Notes: a model not told the origin generated them from the letters alone. Shown: positions 7,926 to 18,143, counted from the first letter of the stretch. The stretch is 46,845 bases of DNA from Rickettsia typhi (GCA_945865905.1 CAMBFC010000001.1:238127-284971); one strand, 5' to 3'. Numbers and translations are program-made.

Positions 7926-8930
7926 ATGGAACAAATTTTTACTCAACTAACTGAAATCTTTTTTATTATTTTGCCGATTATTGGTAAAATTTTATTAGTT
8001 GCACTGCCTTTAGTTGGCGCCGTTGCTTATTTAACGCTAATGGAGCGCAAAGTTATTGGCGCGATGCAACTTCGTCGTGGGCCAAATGTTGTTGGCCCTT
8101 TTGGGTTGCTACAGCCTTTAGCTGATGGTCTTAAGCTGATGTTAAAAGAGGTTATTATTCCCCGCGATGCTAATAAAATTTTATTCTTATTGGCACCAAT
8201 TATCACTTTTACCCTTGCTCTGATTGGCTGGGCAGTTATTCCCTTTAGCGAAACTTTTGTGATTGCAAATATTAACGTTGGCGTTACTTATTTGCTTGCC
8301 GCCTCATCGCTTGGGGTTTATGGCATCATTATCGCTGGCTGGGCCAGCAACTCAAAATATGCTTTTCTTGGCGCAGTTCGTTCTTCGGCGCAAATGATTT
8401 CTTACGAGGTTTCGATCGGCCTAATTATTATCACTGTAGTGCTTTGCGCTGGATCATTAAATTTGACTGAAATTGTTTTGGCGCAAAAAAATCATTGGTT
8501 TGTGTGGCCTTTATTTCCAATGTTTATCGTTTTTTTTATTTCAGCTTTAGCTGAAACAAATCGCCTACCATTTGATCTTCCAGAAGCAGAATCTGAGCTT
8601 GTTGCCGGCTATAATGTAGAATACAGCTCAATGCCTTTTTCACTGTTTTTTTTGGGTGAATATGCCAACATGATTCTTATTTCATCTTTTGCGGCAATTT
8701 TATTTTTGGGAGGCTGGCTTTCACCGTTTGATAATGATTTTTGTAACGCTGTTCCTGGCTTGCTGTGGTTTGTGCTCAAAATTTTCTTGCTACTTTTTGT
8801 GTTCATCTGGGTGCGCGCCACTTTGCCGCGCTACCGTTACGATCAACTAATGCGCTTAGGTTGGAAAGTATTTCTTCCGCTGTCACTCCTTTGGGTTGTG
8901 GGCACTGCAGCTTTTATAATTTACGCTTAA
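7926..8930 (+). CDS. nuoH: NADH-quinone oxidoreductase subunit H
   Basis: Membrane subunit of respiratory complex I at the junction with the peripheral arm, forming the quinone-access channel. The 334 residues have eight or more membrane helices and the conserved [26 protein letters not shown], the acidic loop [24 protein letters not shown], and the end [18 protein letters not shown]. All match functional NuoH. It begins a tight nuoHIJK run (gaps of 3 and 1 bases, then an overlap). Subunits nuoA-G and nuoL-N are not here, so the complex I genes are dispersed in this genome. Confidence 0.97.
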   Translation: MEQIFTQLTEIFFIILPIIGKILLVALPLVGAVAYLTLMERKVIGAMQLRRGPNVVGPFGLLQPLADGLKLMLKEVIIPRDANKILFLLAPIITFTLALIGWAVIPFSETFVIANINVGVTYLLAASSLGVYGIIIAGWASNSKYAFLGAVRSSAQMISYEVSIGLIIITVVLCAGSLNLTEIVLAQKNHWFVWPLFPMFIVFFISALAETNRLPFDLPEAESELVAGYNVEYSSMPFSLFFLGEYANMILISSFAAILFLGGWLSPFDNDFCNAVPGLLWFVLKIFLLLFVFIWVRATLPRYRYDQLMRLGWKVFLPLSLLWVVGTAAFIIYA

Positions 8931-8933
8931 ATC

Positions 8934-9419
8934 ATGCAATTATTTCGCACTACTTATCAGTTTTTGCTTAAAGAAATTATTTTTGGCCATGCGCTAACTT
9001 TAAAATATTTCTTCAAAAAAAAGATCACCATCAACTATCCCTACGAAAAAGGCCCGCTAAGCCCGCGCTTTAGAGGTGAACACGCTCTTCGTCGCTATCC
9101 TAATGGAGAAGAGCGCTGCATTGCCTGCAAATTATGTGAAGCAATCTGTCCCGCGCAAGCCATCACAATTGAAGCAGAAGAACGCGCCGACGGATCTCGT
9201 CGCACCACCAAATATGATATTGATATGATTAAATGCATCTATTGCGGCCTGTGCCAAGAGGCCTGCCCCGTTGATGCAATCGTCGAAGGCCCTAATTTTG
9301 AATATGCTACCGAAACACGCGAAGAACTTTACTATAACAAAGAAAAACTCTTAGCTAACGGCGATCGCTTTGAATACGCGCTGCGCAAAAATATTGAGTC
9401 AGATATAAATTACAGATAA
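8934..9419 (+). CDS. nuoI: NADH-quinone oxidoreductase subunit I
   Basis: Peripheral-arm subunit of complex I carrying iron-sulfur clusters N6a and N6b, passing electrons towards N2. The 161-residue protein has two complete 4Fe-4S motifs, [12 protein letters not shown] and [12 protein letters not shown]. These are preceded by the [19 protein letters not shown] helix and the [20 protein letters not shown] segment typical of alphaproteobacterial and mitochondrial (TYKY) homologues. It starts 3 bases after nuoH. Confidence 0.97.
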   Translation: MQLFRTTYQFLLKEIIFGHALTLKYFFKKKITINYPYEKGPLSPRFRGEHALRRYPNGEERCIACKLCEAICPAQAITIEAEERADGSRRTTKYDIDMIKCIYCGLCQEACPVDAIVEGPNFEYATETREELYYNKEKLLANGDRFEYALRKNIESDINYR

Positions 9420-9420
9420 T

Positions 9421-10035
9421 ATGGCCTTCACAACAATTTTATTTTATCTTTTTTCTTTTTTTCTAGTCTCATCAGCCCTTGTGGTTGTTAGCACAAGAAA
9501 CACAATCCATTCTGTATTATTTTTGATTTTAACATTTTTTAACGCTGCGGCACTTTTTGTTTTGCTTGGTGCAGAATTTATTGCAATGCTCTTGATCGTT
9601 GTATATGTAGGCGCCATTGCGGTTTTATTTTTGTTTGTTGTGATGATGCTCAATGTTGATCGCAGCGCTGTTCGTGCAAAAATAGCTCTTCACGCGCCTT
9701 TGCTTTTTTGTGTAGCTATTGTTTTTTTCTTAGAAATTTTTCTCGTTATTAAAGTTTCTTCAACAACCCATTATCAAACAGCCTTACTATTTCCTATTGC
9801 CGAAGGCACTCACAACATTAATAATTTGGGCGATGTTTTATATACTAAATTTTTCTTACCCTTTCAACTTGCTGGCGGCGTGCTTTTTGTAGCAATGATC
9901 GGCGCTATCGTTCTTACTTTAAAAGCAAATACTCGCTTTATTAGAAAACAAAAAATCAGCGACCAAACCTCTCGCACCAAGAACAACTCGCTTGAAATCA
10001 TCAAAGTTAAAACAGGAGAAGGCATCGAATTATGA
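9421..10035 (+). CDS. nuoJ: NADH-quinone oxidoreductase subunit J
   Basis: Membrane subunit of complex I (mitochondrial ND6 counterpart), part of the proton-pumping arm. The 204 residues contain five hydrophobic segments, with the conserved [20 protein letters not shown] and [20 protein letters not shown], the pi-bulge helix. A later helix reads [17 protein letters not shown]. The C-terminal tail is hydrophilic. It starts one base after nuoI ends, and its stop overlaps the nuoK start as ATGA, a sign of translational coupling. Confidence 0.96.
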   Translation: MAFTTILFYLFSFFLVSSALVVVSTRNTIHSVLFLILTFFNAAALFVLLGAEFIAMLLIVVYVGAIAVLFLFVVMMLNVDRSAVRAKIALHAPLLFCVAIVFFLEIFLVIKVSSTTHYQTALLFPIAEGTHNINNLGDVLYTKFFLPFQLAGGVLFVAMIGAIVLTLKANTRFIRKQKISDQTSRTKNNSLEIIKVKTGEGIEL

Positions 10036-10346
10036 GCACAGAACTTACTATCAATCACTTTACCACACTAGCTCTTTTGCTTTTTGTTATTGGTCTGAGC
10101 GGCATTTTTATCAATCGCAAAAATATTATTTCACTCTTGATGTCTATTGAGTTAATGCTGCTTTCGGTTAACATTAATTTTGTGGCGTTTTCGGCTTTTT
10201 TGCAAGATTTAAACGGGCAAGTCTTTTCGATTTTTGTCCTTACAGTTGCTGGCGCTGAGGCCGCAATTGGCTTGGCAATCTTAATCATTTATTTTCACAA
10301 TCGCAAAAATGCTGAGGTCAGCAGTATCTCTTCAATGAAAGGATAA
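10032..10346 (+). CDS. nuoK: NADH-quinone oxidoreductase subunit K
   Basis: Small membrane subunit of complex I (ND4L counterpart) with three helices and buried glutamates for proton transfer. The 104 residues include [20 protein letters not shown] (first essential Glu) and [14 protein letters not shown] (second Glu), both intact. It overlaps nuoJ by four bases. nuoL would normally follow. Instead a secreted DUF4116-type protein begins 4 bases downstream. Confidence 0.96.
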   Translation: MSTELTINHFTTLALLLFVIGLSGIFINRKNIISLLMSIELMLLSVNINFVAFSAFLQDLNGQVFSIFVLTVAGAEAAIGLAILIIYFHNRKNAEVSSISSMKG

Positions 10347-10350
10347 TTTG

Positions 10351-11757
10351 ATGCAAAAATTCCGATTTGTAATCGCAGTTTTTTTCGCCATCGCTTCATT
10401 ATTTTTTGCCGATAATGGTCACGCATTATTTCGCTCTATAAACGAATCCAACTGCCCCGTCGATAAACAAACCTCAAACTATACATTAGAAGCTGTTGCA
10501 GAAAAAGATTCTGATGCGATAAAATCACTTTCTAACTGCATCAAATATAACCACAAACTAATGTTTCAGGCTTGTTTGATTGACCCTTCGCAGCTTGCCA
10601 ATGCTGATGATGTATTTCGCAAAGATGAAAATTTTATTTATCGCTTAGTTAAGGTTAATCCCGAAATATTAAAATATATTTCTCCTGAATTACAAAATGA
10701 TCCGCATTTTATCGAAGAAGCAACTTATTTAAGCCGTGATGCCTTGCAATACGCATCTCCAAATCTGCTTGATAGTCGCCCATTCATGCAAAAAATGATT
10801 CGCTATGATTCAAAAAATTATATTTACGCCTCAACTCGCATCAAAGAAATGCCAGAAATAGCCGCTGAAGCATTTAAAGACGATGGATTGCTTTTAATGC
10901 ATGCACCAATATCAATTCAAAATAATCGACAACTTGTAAAAATTGCAATAAAATCGAATGTTTCTGCTTTTGAATATGTTTCCAAAGATCTCAAACATGA
11001 TATCGAGCTTCTTCTATTAATTGGCAAAAAACCAGAAATTCTCAAAAAAAATGAGATAGAAAAATTTCTCTTCAAAAATTATGTCACTGAAGAAAAAAAA
11101 CGCAATATTGGGGCAATAATCGATAAAAAAACAAAGTTCTTTAAAAAACATCGCATTATCAATCGCAATTATATCACTAAATGGCAGCGCGGCTTTGATT
11201 TTAATGGCGCCTATTTGCAAGAAAATCTTCACTTAGTCACCGCTGAAAGTCGCAATAATCCAACGCATTGGAAGGATGATTTAAAAAAATATCCTGATTT
11301 AATCACCAAAATTGAGAAGTTTTTTACACAACGACATGTTGATCGCAATACGATTAATGATCTTTCTCTGACCTATTTATGGAAAATTAAAAATAATCCA
11401 ACAACCCTAGCCTTTAATTTATATCTTTTGCGCGATAATAACGATGCAGAATTGGGTTCTGATTATGTTAGCTCTACCTCACTCACCGCTATTGCTCAAA
11501 AAGATGGCAAAGAATGGCGCTTAAGTATTGTTGAAGTGGTTTTTGATAGAGAAATCAAGGCTGATGTGGCTTATGATGATGGGCAGAAAAAATATATTTT
11601 ACAGGATTTATATGTTACAAATAAAGCCGATAAAAACCCTAAATTGCTTTTTAGAGTTGAAGATAAATTCACTGAATATTTTGAGATTTTTGAAGAACAA
11701 AGAGGCGGCAAATATAAAATGATTTATCGCATCGATCCACTTGCCATAAACTATTAA
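10351..11757 (+). CDS. Secreted DUF4116-repeat protein, function unknown
   Basis: A signal peptide (MQKFRFVIAVFFAIASLFFADNGHA) precedes a 440-residue body. The first half shows repeating 25-30-residue units of the DUF4116 type (NFIYRLVKVNPEILKYISPEL, then EATYLSRDALQYASPNL, AFEYVSKDLKHDIELLL), which read as short helical hairpins. The second half (from about residue 260) has no repeat I recognise and looks alpha/beta. DUF4116 repeats are frequent in protist-associated bacteria and viruses, with no known biochemical role. The ATG at 10351 directly after nuoK is preferred over TTG 10348. It probably rides on the nuo transcript. The role in complex I, if any, is unknown. Confidence 0.85.
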   Translation: MQKFRFVIAVFFAIASLFFADNGHALFRSINESNCPVDKQTSNYTLEAVAEKDSDAIKSLSNCIKYNHKLMFQACLIDPSQLANADDVFRKDENFIYRLVKVNPEILKYISPELQNDPHFIEEATYLSRDALQYASPNLLDSRPFMQKMIRYDSKNYIYASTRIKEMPEIAAEAFKDDGLLLMHAPISIQNNRQLVKIAIKSNVSAFEYVSKDLKHDIELLLLIGKKPEILKKNEIEKFLFKNYVTEEKKRNIGAIIDKKTKFFKKHRIINRNYITKWQRGFDFNGAYLQENLHLVTAESRNNPTHWKDDLKKYPDLITKIEKFFTQRHVDRNTINDLSLTYLWKIKNNPTTLAFNLYLLRDNNDAELGSDYVSSTSLTAIAQKDGKEWRLSIVEVVFDREIKADVAYDDGQKKYILQDLYVTNKADKNPKLLFRVEDKFTEYFEIFEEQRGGKYKMIYRIDPLAINY

Positions 11758-11848
11758 GATTTGTAGCAGAATTAAATTGCTACAACAATCACTTTCTGTA
11801 CTTGCAAATGATTTTTGGCTTCATCAAAAATATTGACAACCCCTTCTT

Positions 11849-14020
11849 TTAAAAATTCGCTATCAGCGACATTCTAAAAGCGCGCGAAGAACCAGGCTGG
11901 ATATTATTGTTGTTATGTGCCGTTTGTATATATCTGCGACCAAAAAGATTTTCTGCATTTAATTGAAAGCGATAATCTGAATTTATTTTATAATAAACTG
12001 CTCCGTCAAATCGCGTAAAGCCCTTTAATTTTACAGTATTATCCACTGCCGCAAACTGATCTGATTGATAAATGGTTCCAATTGCCGCAGACCATTTTTG
12101 AGTAAAATCATATTTGTTCCATAACGAAGCCGTATGTTTTGGCACTAATGCAACATGGGCTCCAGCTGATACAGATAAAGCCGCAGCTGTTGAGGTAGCC
12201 GTAGTTAGTTGATTTATAATAATTGCATTTTGAAAGGCGTAGCCTCCAATAATCTGCCATTTATCGGTGATTTTGCCGGTTGCACCAAGCTCAACACCAC
12301 GAGTGCGCGATGCGCCAGTAAGAACAAAAAGTGCAGGATTATTTGGGTCAACAGCGCGAGTGTTGGTGCGATCAAGTTGATAAATAGCGGCAGTTAGGTT
12401 CAATTTTGGATTTACATCCCACTTTGTTCCAACTTCATAATTTTGTAATTTCTCTGGCTTTAAACCCTGAATCTGCGCCGTTAAGCTTGAAAACTGATCG
12501 CCCGAGCTAGGTAAATAACTCACACTATAGCTTCCATAAATTGATAGATTATCTTGTGGTTTATAAACGATGCCAGCGCGAGGAGATACCATTCCGTTGG
12601 TTTGCTCAAAATTAAGACCCGTGCGATTATTGCGAAAATTCATTTTGAATATTTCATAACGCGTGCCCACAGTTATTTGCAGCTTTTTCGTTAGATCTAT
12701 TTGATCCTGAATATAGCCCGCATAAATATCGACCTCAGAATTATTATCAGCATCACCAGATGCTTGACGATAAGTGATTGGAGCAAAACTAAGTGGATTA
12801 CTCGCTGACACTTTATTAGATTTTGGGCCATTATTAAAAAAACCAGTGTTTCTAAATGACGAAGAATATTGCCGCGCGATTTCTATTCCGATCAAGGCAT
12901 TATGATTAATCGAGCCTGTTGAAAAATTCTTAGTCACATCCGTTTGGTTAGTAAAATTTTGCCGTTTTGACGCATCGTTGTAAGCAGAGATAGTTAGATT
13001 TCCACTATTATCTACGGCACTTCCAGCAAAAGTATTCTGATAAAATTTGTTATAATCTGTATAGCGTGTGTAGTTTTTTAATTTAAGAGTTGAATCGAAT
13101 TCGTGATTTAAAATTGCATATCCAGAATTAACTGTAGCATCCGAGTAATTTTGCGTTGGATCTCCAAAAAATGTAGCGGGATTAGTGCGATAAGGAGCCC
13201 CATTTTGCGATGGAATTCCGCGATCATTAAATCGACTATCATGAAAATGTTCATAACCAACTTTCAATTCAGTAGTTTTTGCTAGATTGAAAGTGGCTGT
13301 AGGGCTAAAGCCATAGCGCTCAAGATCACCATATTGACGAAAAGTGCCTGATTTTTCATACATAGTATTAAGGCGAAGCGAGAATTTATCGCTAACTTTA
13401 TCACCAATATCAGCTTGAATACGCCTATTATCAAAAGAGCCTCCAGATGCAACGACTTGGCGCGTCCGCTTGCCATCGGCAAATTTAGAAACACGATTGA
13501 GCGCGCCACCACTGCCACCGCGCCCAAAAGCCATTGCGTTAGGACCTTTTAAAACTTCAACGCGATCAACATTATATAAGTCACGAAAATATTGTGCATC
13601 ATCGCGCGCACCATCAACAAAAAAATCAGCGTTAGAGGTATTTCCGCGCAGAGTTATTTGATCACGATTACCTTCGCCTTGATGAGTAATAACGCCGGGA
13701 ACATAGCGAATCGCCTCACCAATGCTTGAAATATTTTGATCGCGAATTTGATCTTGCGTAACTACAGAAATTGATTGTGGCACATCAAGAAGAGGTGTCT
13801 CTGTGCGTGTTGAGCTTCTAGTGGTGCCAGTTTTATAGCCATCAACATCACCATCTTTTAGCGCCGATGCTGTAACCGAAACCTCAGCTAGGCGCTTTAT
13901 TGGAAGGACTTCTTTTGCCCAAGATTCTTTAGATAAAAGAATCATAAATATTGTGGACATCAAAATGCCGCGATGAGCAAAATTTTTAAAAGAAGAAAAA
14001 TGTTTATACATAACCCGCAC
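11849..14020 (-). CDS. TonB-dependent siderophore receptor (catecholate/Fiu-type)
   Basis: Outer-membrane gated channel that imports ferric siderophores using TonB energy. The 723 residues have an N-terminal signal-like segment. The plug domain runs from about 50 to 190 (ETPLLDVPQSISVVTQDQI, SIGEAIRYVPGV, ITLRGNTSNADFFVDGARDD, RVEVLKGPNAMAFGRGGSGG), and a long 22-strand-type barrel ends in Phe (RAFRMSLIANF), as expected for BAM-dependent folding. Plug motifs match the TIGR01783 siderophore-receptor group. The upstream region holds two Fur-box-like palindromes, so iron repression is likely. TonB/ExbBD are not in this window. Two starts are possible (MRVMYKH at 14020 or MYKH at 14011). Confidence 0.93.
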   Translation of the reverse strand: MRVMYKHFSSFKNFAHRGILMSTIFMILLSKESWAKEVLPIKRLAEVSVTASALKDGDVDGYKTGTTRSSTRTETPLLDVPQSISVVTQDQIRDQNISSIGEAIRYVPGVITHQGEGNRDQITLRGNTSNADFFVDGARDDAQYFRDLYNVDRVEVLKGPNAMAFGRGGSGGALNRVSKFADGKRTRQVVASGGSFDNRRIQADIGDKVSDKFSLRLNTMYEKSGTFRQYGDLERYGFSPTATFNLAKTTELKVGYEHFHDSRFNDRGIPSQNGAPYRTNPATFFGDPTQNYSDATVNSGYAILNHEFDSTLKLKNYTRYTDYNKFYQNTFAGSAVDNSGNLTISAYNDASKRQNFTNQTDVTKNFSTGSINHNALIGIEIARQYSSSFRNTGFFNNGPKSNKVSASNPLSFAPITYRQASGDADNNSEVDIYAGYIQDQIDLTKKLQITVGTRYEIFKMNFRNNRTGLNFEQTNGMVSPRAGIVYKPQDNLSIYGSYSVSYLPSSGDQFSSLTAQIQGLKPEKLQNYEVGTKWDVNPKLNLTAAIYQLDRTNTRAVDPNNPALFVLTGASRTRGVELGATGKITDKWQIIGGYAFQNAIIINQLTTATSTAAALSVSAGAHVALVPKHTASLWNKYDFTQKWSAAIGTIYQSDQFAAVDNTVKLKGFTRFDGAVYYKINSDYRFQLNAENLFGRRYIQTAHNNNNIQPGSSRAFRMSLIANF

Positions 14021-14090
14021 AGATCTTTTGAGTTAAATTTTTTGCGCTTTTTTCACGCAAATTAACATCTCTTTTAAGCAAAAGAGAAAT

Positions 14091-14110
14091 GATAGTGATA
14101 ATCATTATCA
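14091..14110. promoter_or_regulatory. Fur box
   Basis: TGATAATCATTATCA (14096-14110) is palindromic around a central C, and with the preceding GATAG (14091-14095) closely resembles the Fur consensus GATAATGATAATCATTATC. It lies about 70 bases upstream of the siderophore receptor start. Confidence 0.85.
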
Positions 14111-14118
14111 TTTAGAAT

Positions 14119-14133
14119 TGATAGTCAATATCA
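14119..14133. promoter_or_regulatory. Second, weaker Fur-like box
   Basis: TGATAGTCAATATCA (14119-14133) is an imperfect palindrome with TGAT/ATCA ends, 9 bases beyond the first box. Paired boxes often allow co-operative Fur binding. It is less conserved than the first. Confidence 0.5.
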
Positions 14134-14177
14134 TTTTTGAACTTTTTTATGATACTGTGATTGTTGATTTTGTTGCT

Positions 14178-16898
14178 CTAGATTGTTGAACTTGCCAAAC
14201 AAATTGTTGTCGCTTCGCGGGCAATTTCATACCAAGAATCTGCCGCACTTGATCCAAAGCCAGCAAGGTATAATTCATCTTCAGCTCTTGTCATTGCTAC
14301 ATAAAGCAGACGAAAATATTCTTCTTTTGCTTCTTTGGTTTTTTGTAATTTATATAATTTTACCAGGCTATTTTCTTCATTTTTGCGCGCACACCAAATT
14401 GGCAATTGTTGTATTTTGTCGTTTATTTTACTATCAATCCAAAAGAAATTTTCTTTAGCGGAAGACATTTGATTAAAATTAAAACAGCAGTCGGGAACAA
14501 TAACAATCGGGGCCTGCAGGCCTTTTGCCGAATGAATTGTTGTGATGGTTATTTTATTATTTTTTGTAGAATCAATTGTAATTTTTGGATTTAATTTTTG
14601 CGCAAAATCAATAAATTTTTGTAAATTTGGTGAAATATTTTGATAAAAATCAAAAAGCTGCGAAACAAATTGATCTAGTATTGGCAAGGCGTCAAAGCTT
14701 AATTCATTAATAAATTTTTGTCGCATTTGATGCGTTAGCAAAAATGAAAAAAACTCAAAACAATTTAACTGGCGTGATTTTATGATGATATTCTCGAGTT
14801 GTTTTGTGGCCTCAGAGCTTGATTTGTCTAGCTGAATCGCCTCAAACAAACTTATTTTATTATCATTTTTAATTAATGAAATTCTTAATAATTCTTCTTC
14901 GTTAAAAGAAAAAAACGGTGATTTTAATAATGCGGCTAAATTTAAATCATCTTGCGGCAAAAGCCCAAATTTAGCGGCCGCAAGCAGATCTTGGATGATT
15001 AGTTCATCAGCAAAATTAGTTTTTTTGCTACTAACAAATGGAATAGCATTTTCTTGAAATTTTTGCTGCAAAATTTTATCAAAACCATTGGTGCGGTTGC
15101 GCATTAAAATCATGATATCGCCATAATTTATAAGACGATTTCTGGCTACTAATTTTTGCTCTTGTTCAGCTGATGGTCTTTTGGCCCCTAGTCTTCGCCC
15201 CCGTTCAATCCAAAACTTTATTTTATCAACAATAAAATTTGCTAAAGCTTCTTTTTCACAAAATTCATCATCATTTTGCAAAATTAGCGGCCAATCAAAA
15301 GATTTTTCTTTCTCGGTTTTTTCTTTTTTAAAATGCGGCCAAATTTCGACCGCTCCATCACCTTGACGAATAGCCTTATGCGCTTGATAATCAAGCTTTC
15401 CAAGATAATTTTGATTCAAAAAAACCGCATCAACATTTTGTAAAATTTTTGGCAAAGAACGAAAAGAATTTAGCAAATCAATTTTGTGCAATTTAAAAGA
15501 ACTGCCACTTAATTTTTGCTGATAGTAAGAAAAAATATCATTACTAATATTAGGCTCAGAGCCTTGAAAACTGTAGATCGACTGCTTATCATCACCAATA
15601 ATAAAAATTGTACGATTTTTGTTTTGCGCACTTTCTCCAACAAAAAAATCTTCGGTCAAAGCTTTGATAATATTCCATTGACGATGATTAGTGTCTTGCG
15701 ATTCATCAATCAAAATATGATCAAAAAATCCATCCATACGAAACTTGATCCAATCAGAAGAATCATGGTTGCGCAGCATTTTATCGGTCTTAATAATCAG
15801 ATCATTATAATCGAGAAATGAGTTTTTATTTTTTAATTCTTGATATTTTTCTAGAATACGATCGATGAATTGAAGCAATAAAGCCGTGCCTTGAGCTGTT
15901 TTATAAGAGTTAAGATGTTCGACAAAATCAGCAATTAATTTTTGTTGCGAGGCAATAAAATCAGCGTTTTCGGCAAATTCTTTTGTAACGATTGAAGAGG
16001 TTTTTTTAAAATCACCATCCTTGGTAAAAAATATTGCGCGATAGGCAGAAAAATTCTTTAACGCCAGATTTTCTATAAAAAATTTCAACGCAGCTGCGGT
16101 TTTTTGATCGGTCTTCATCTTGCTACTTTCTAGATCTTGGGCCAATTGCAGAATTTCTTCACGCGGAATTTTTGCAACAAATTTTTGAAAAATATTTTCT
16201 TCATTTTCGCCGCGCTCAACCGCAAAAACTTTAAAAATTTCATCAACAATATTTTCAACCGTAAAAAATTCATTTTTTAAAAAAATCAACCGCTCTTTTT
16301 GCGCCAAAACTTTGCCGACCAATTCAATAAAATTTTCTTCATTTAATTTGCTATTTATTTGCATAATAACATCGCGCAAAGCCTTATCATTCAAGCTTTC
16401 AGCAAATACTTCTTTTTTTGCTTTTTGTAGAAATAATTTTTCTAAATTATCATCCATAACTTCAAAATTTGGCTTAACACCAATTTCAAAAGGAAAGATT
16501 TTAACTAGATTTTGACAAAATGAATGTATGGTTTGCACCTTTATTTGAGAGTCTGCATCGAGTATTTGGGCAAATAAAATTCGTGCTTTTTTTAACAAAT
16601 TAGTGGAGGCAAAATTTCCTGTTAATTCAGTGATATTTTTTGCCAATTCTGTATCAGTTAAAATCACTAATTCAGCCAAGCGGGCATTGATTCTTTCTTG
16701 CATTTCTGCCGCAGCAGTTTTGGTAAAAGTTAGACATAAAATTTTATGCGGCCGCACATCATCAAGCAAAAGGCGCAAAACACGGTCGGTTAATACCTTG
16801 GTTTTGCCCGAACCCGCAGAAGCGAAAACCCACGCAGAATGGCGCGGATCTGAGGCAATTTGCTGCAATTTCACTGTATTGACAAGTTCGGCGACCAT
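14178..16898 (-). CDS. addA: AddA-type UvrD/Rep helicase lacking the C-terminal nuclease domain
   Basis: AddA is the helicase-nuclease subunit that with AddB processes double-strand breaks for RecA loading. The visible superfamily-1A motifs are: Walker A ASAGSGKT (residues 26-33), CLTFTKTAAAEM, the QTIHSFCQNLV signature, Walker B ILIDESQDTN, GDDKQSIYSFQGSEP, and motif VI RLLYVAMTRAEDELYLAG. The protein stops about 30 residues after motif VI, at 906 residues, whereas alphaproteobacterial AddA is near 1,150 and ends in a PD-(D/E)XK nuclease. Only 157 bases separate its end from the receptor gene, so the nuclease cannot simply be in another frame. No addB is adjacent. It may act as a helicase only, or be in decay. 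Confidence 0.85.
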   Translation of the reverse strand: MVAELVNTVKLQQIASDPRHSAWVFASAGSGKTKVLTDRVLRLLLDDVRPHKILCLTFTKTAAAEMQERINARLAELVILTDTELAKNITELTGNFASTNLLKKARILFAQILDADSQIKVQTIHSFCQNLVKIFPFEIGVKPNFEVMDDNLEKLFLQKAKKEVFAESLNDKALRDVIMQINSKLNEENFIELVGKVLAQKERLIFLKNEFFTVENIVDEIFKVFAVERGENEENIFQKFVAKIPREEILQLAQDLESSKMKTDQKTAAALKFFIENLALKNFSAYRAIFFTKDGDFKKTSSIVTKEFAENADFIASQQKLIADFVEHLNSYKTAQGTALLLQFIDRILEKYQELKNKNSFLDYNDLIIKTDKMLRNHDSSDWIKFRMDGFFDHILIDESQDTNHRQWNIIKALTEDFFVGESAQNKNRTIFIIGDDKQSIYSFQGSEPNISNDIFSYYQQKLSGSSFKLHKIDLLNSFRSLPKILQNVDAVFLNQNYLGKLDYQAHKAIRQGDGAVEIWPHFKKEKTEKEKSFDWPLILQNDDEFCEKEALANFIVDKIKFWIERGRRLGAKRPSAEQEQKLVARNRLINYGDIMILMRNRTNGFDKILQQKFQENAIPFVSSKKTNFADELIIQDLLAAAKFGLLPQDDLNLAALLKSPFFSFNEEELLRISLIKNDNKISLFEAIQLDKSSSEATKQLENIIIKSRQLNCFEFFSFLLTHQMRQKFINELSFDALPILDQFVSQLFDFYQNISPNLQKFIDFAQKLNPKITIDSTKNNKITITTIHSAKGLQAPIVIVPDCCFNFNQMSSAKENFFWIDSKINDKIQQLPIWCARKNEENSLVKLYKLQKTKEAKEEYFRLLYVAMTRAEDELYLAGFGSSAADSWYEIAREATTICLASSTI

Positions 16899-17020
16899 TT
16901 ATTTAACGAAAAAAGTTGAATTTATATGCGAATATTCTACAAAGGATCTCTATCATTTTTATAATAGAATTTGGTGCCACAAAAATATCACTAAACAATT
17001 TAACCATTTTCGTAAATTTT

Positions 17021-18127
17021 ATGCAATTCGAAGTTACAAAACCCATTCTTCTCAAAGCTCTTAGCAATGTAAATGGCGCTGTTGAAAAAAAGAACACTAT
17101 TCCAGTTTTGCAAAATGTAAAAATTGAAGCGCAAAATGGCAAAGTCCTTTTGTCGGCTACAGATATGGATATTCTTGTTACTTCAAACTTTGTTGCAGAA
17201 ATGGAAAGCAATGGCGTTACAACTGTGCCAGCGCAGATGTTTTATGATATTATTCGCAAAATTCCTGATGCAACAAAAATCATGGTTCTGCAAGAAAATC
17301 CCAATATTTTGCAGATCAAATCTGGCAAATCAAAATATAATTTACCTTGCATTGATGCTACAGAATTCCCATCTCTTGCCGAAGGTGAGCTTGGTGAAAA
17401 AGCCATTATTGATGCTGAAAAATTGGCTAAAATGATCGATAAAGCACGCTTTGCAATCTCAAATGATGAAACGCGCTATTATTTAAATGGCCTATTTTTG
17501 CAATCGGTCAAAGGCGAAAATGGTTTTGAGCTACGCTCTGTTGCCACTGATGGCCATAGATTGGCGGTTTCTCACTTGGTTTCGTCAAATAATATGGCAG
17601 AATTTGGTGTTATTTTGCCAAAAAAATCGGTGAACGAAATCCGTCGCATTATTGATGGAGCCAAAGAAATCGGGATTGAGGTATCTCGCGCCAAAATCAA
17701 AATTTCTGCCGACAACACTACGATTATTTCTAAATTGATCGATGGCGATTTTCCTGATTATACCAAAGTTTTGCCAAAAAATAATAATCAAATTGCCAAG
17801 ATTAACAAAAAAGCTTTGTTTGATTGCGTTGATCGCGTTTCAACTATAGCTTCTGATAAACATCGTTCAGTAAAAATGGTGGTTGAAAAAAATAAAATTA
17901 CGCTGCAAATCAATGCTAACGATGGCAGCTTTGCCCATGAAGAATTAGAAGCTTTTTATGATGGTGATAAGGTTGAAATTGGCTTTAATTCACGCTATTT
18001 GCTTGATGTAATTGGACAAATTGATAAAGAAGAATTGATTATAAGATTTAAGGATGGCAACTCGCCAGCATTGGTTGAAGCCAAAGATTTCAATGCAATG
18101 TTTGTGATTATGCCAGTTAGAATTTAG
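17021..18127 (+). CDS. dnaN: DNA polymerase III subunit beta (sliding clamp)
   Basis: Ring-shaped processivity clamp of the replicase. The 368-residue product starting MQFEVTKPILLKALSNVNG has three clamp domains and characteristic segments (NTIPVLQNVKIEA, ATDGHRLAVSH, and the C-terminal NSRYLLDVIGQ and FNAMFVIMPVRI). The open frame extends 35 codons further upstream, but the conserved N-terminus fixes the start at 17021. recF follows 16 bases later, the classical dnaN-recF order. dnaA is not next to it, as in many reduced alphaproteobacteria. Confidence 0.97.
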   Translation: MQFEVTKPILLKALSNVNGAVEKKNTIPVLQNVKIEAQNGKVLLSATDMDILVTSNFVAEMESNGVTTVPAQMFYDIIRKIPDATKIMVLQENPNILQIKSGKSKYNLPCIDATEFPSLAEGELGEKAIIDAEKLAKMIDKARFAISNDETRYYLNGLFLQSVKGENGFELRSVATDGHRLAVSHLVSSNNMAEFGVILPKKSVNEIRRIIDGAKEIGIEVSRAKIKISADNTTIISKLIDGDFPDYTKVLPKNNNQIAKINKKALFDCVDRVSTIASDKHRSVKMVVEKNKITLQINANDGSFAHEELEAFYDGDKVEIGFNSRYLLDVIGQIDKEELIIRFKDGNSPALVEAKDFNAMFVIMPVRI

Positions 18128-18143
18128 TGGAGATTTTTCTACC

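Noticed and set aside
16916..17020. Extended N-terminus of DnaN (35 extra codons)
   Set aside because: The conserved clamp N-terminus begins at the ATG at 17021. The upstream residues are unlike any clamp.
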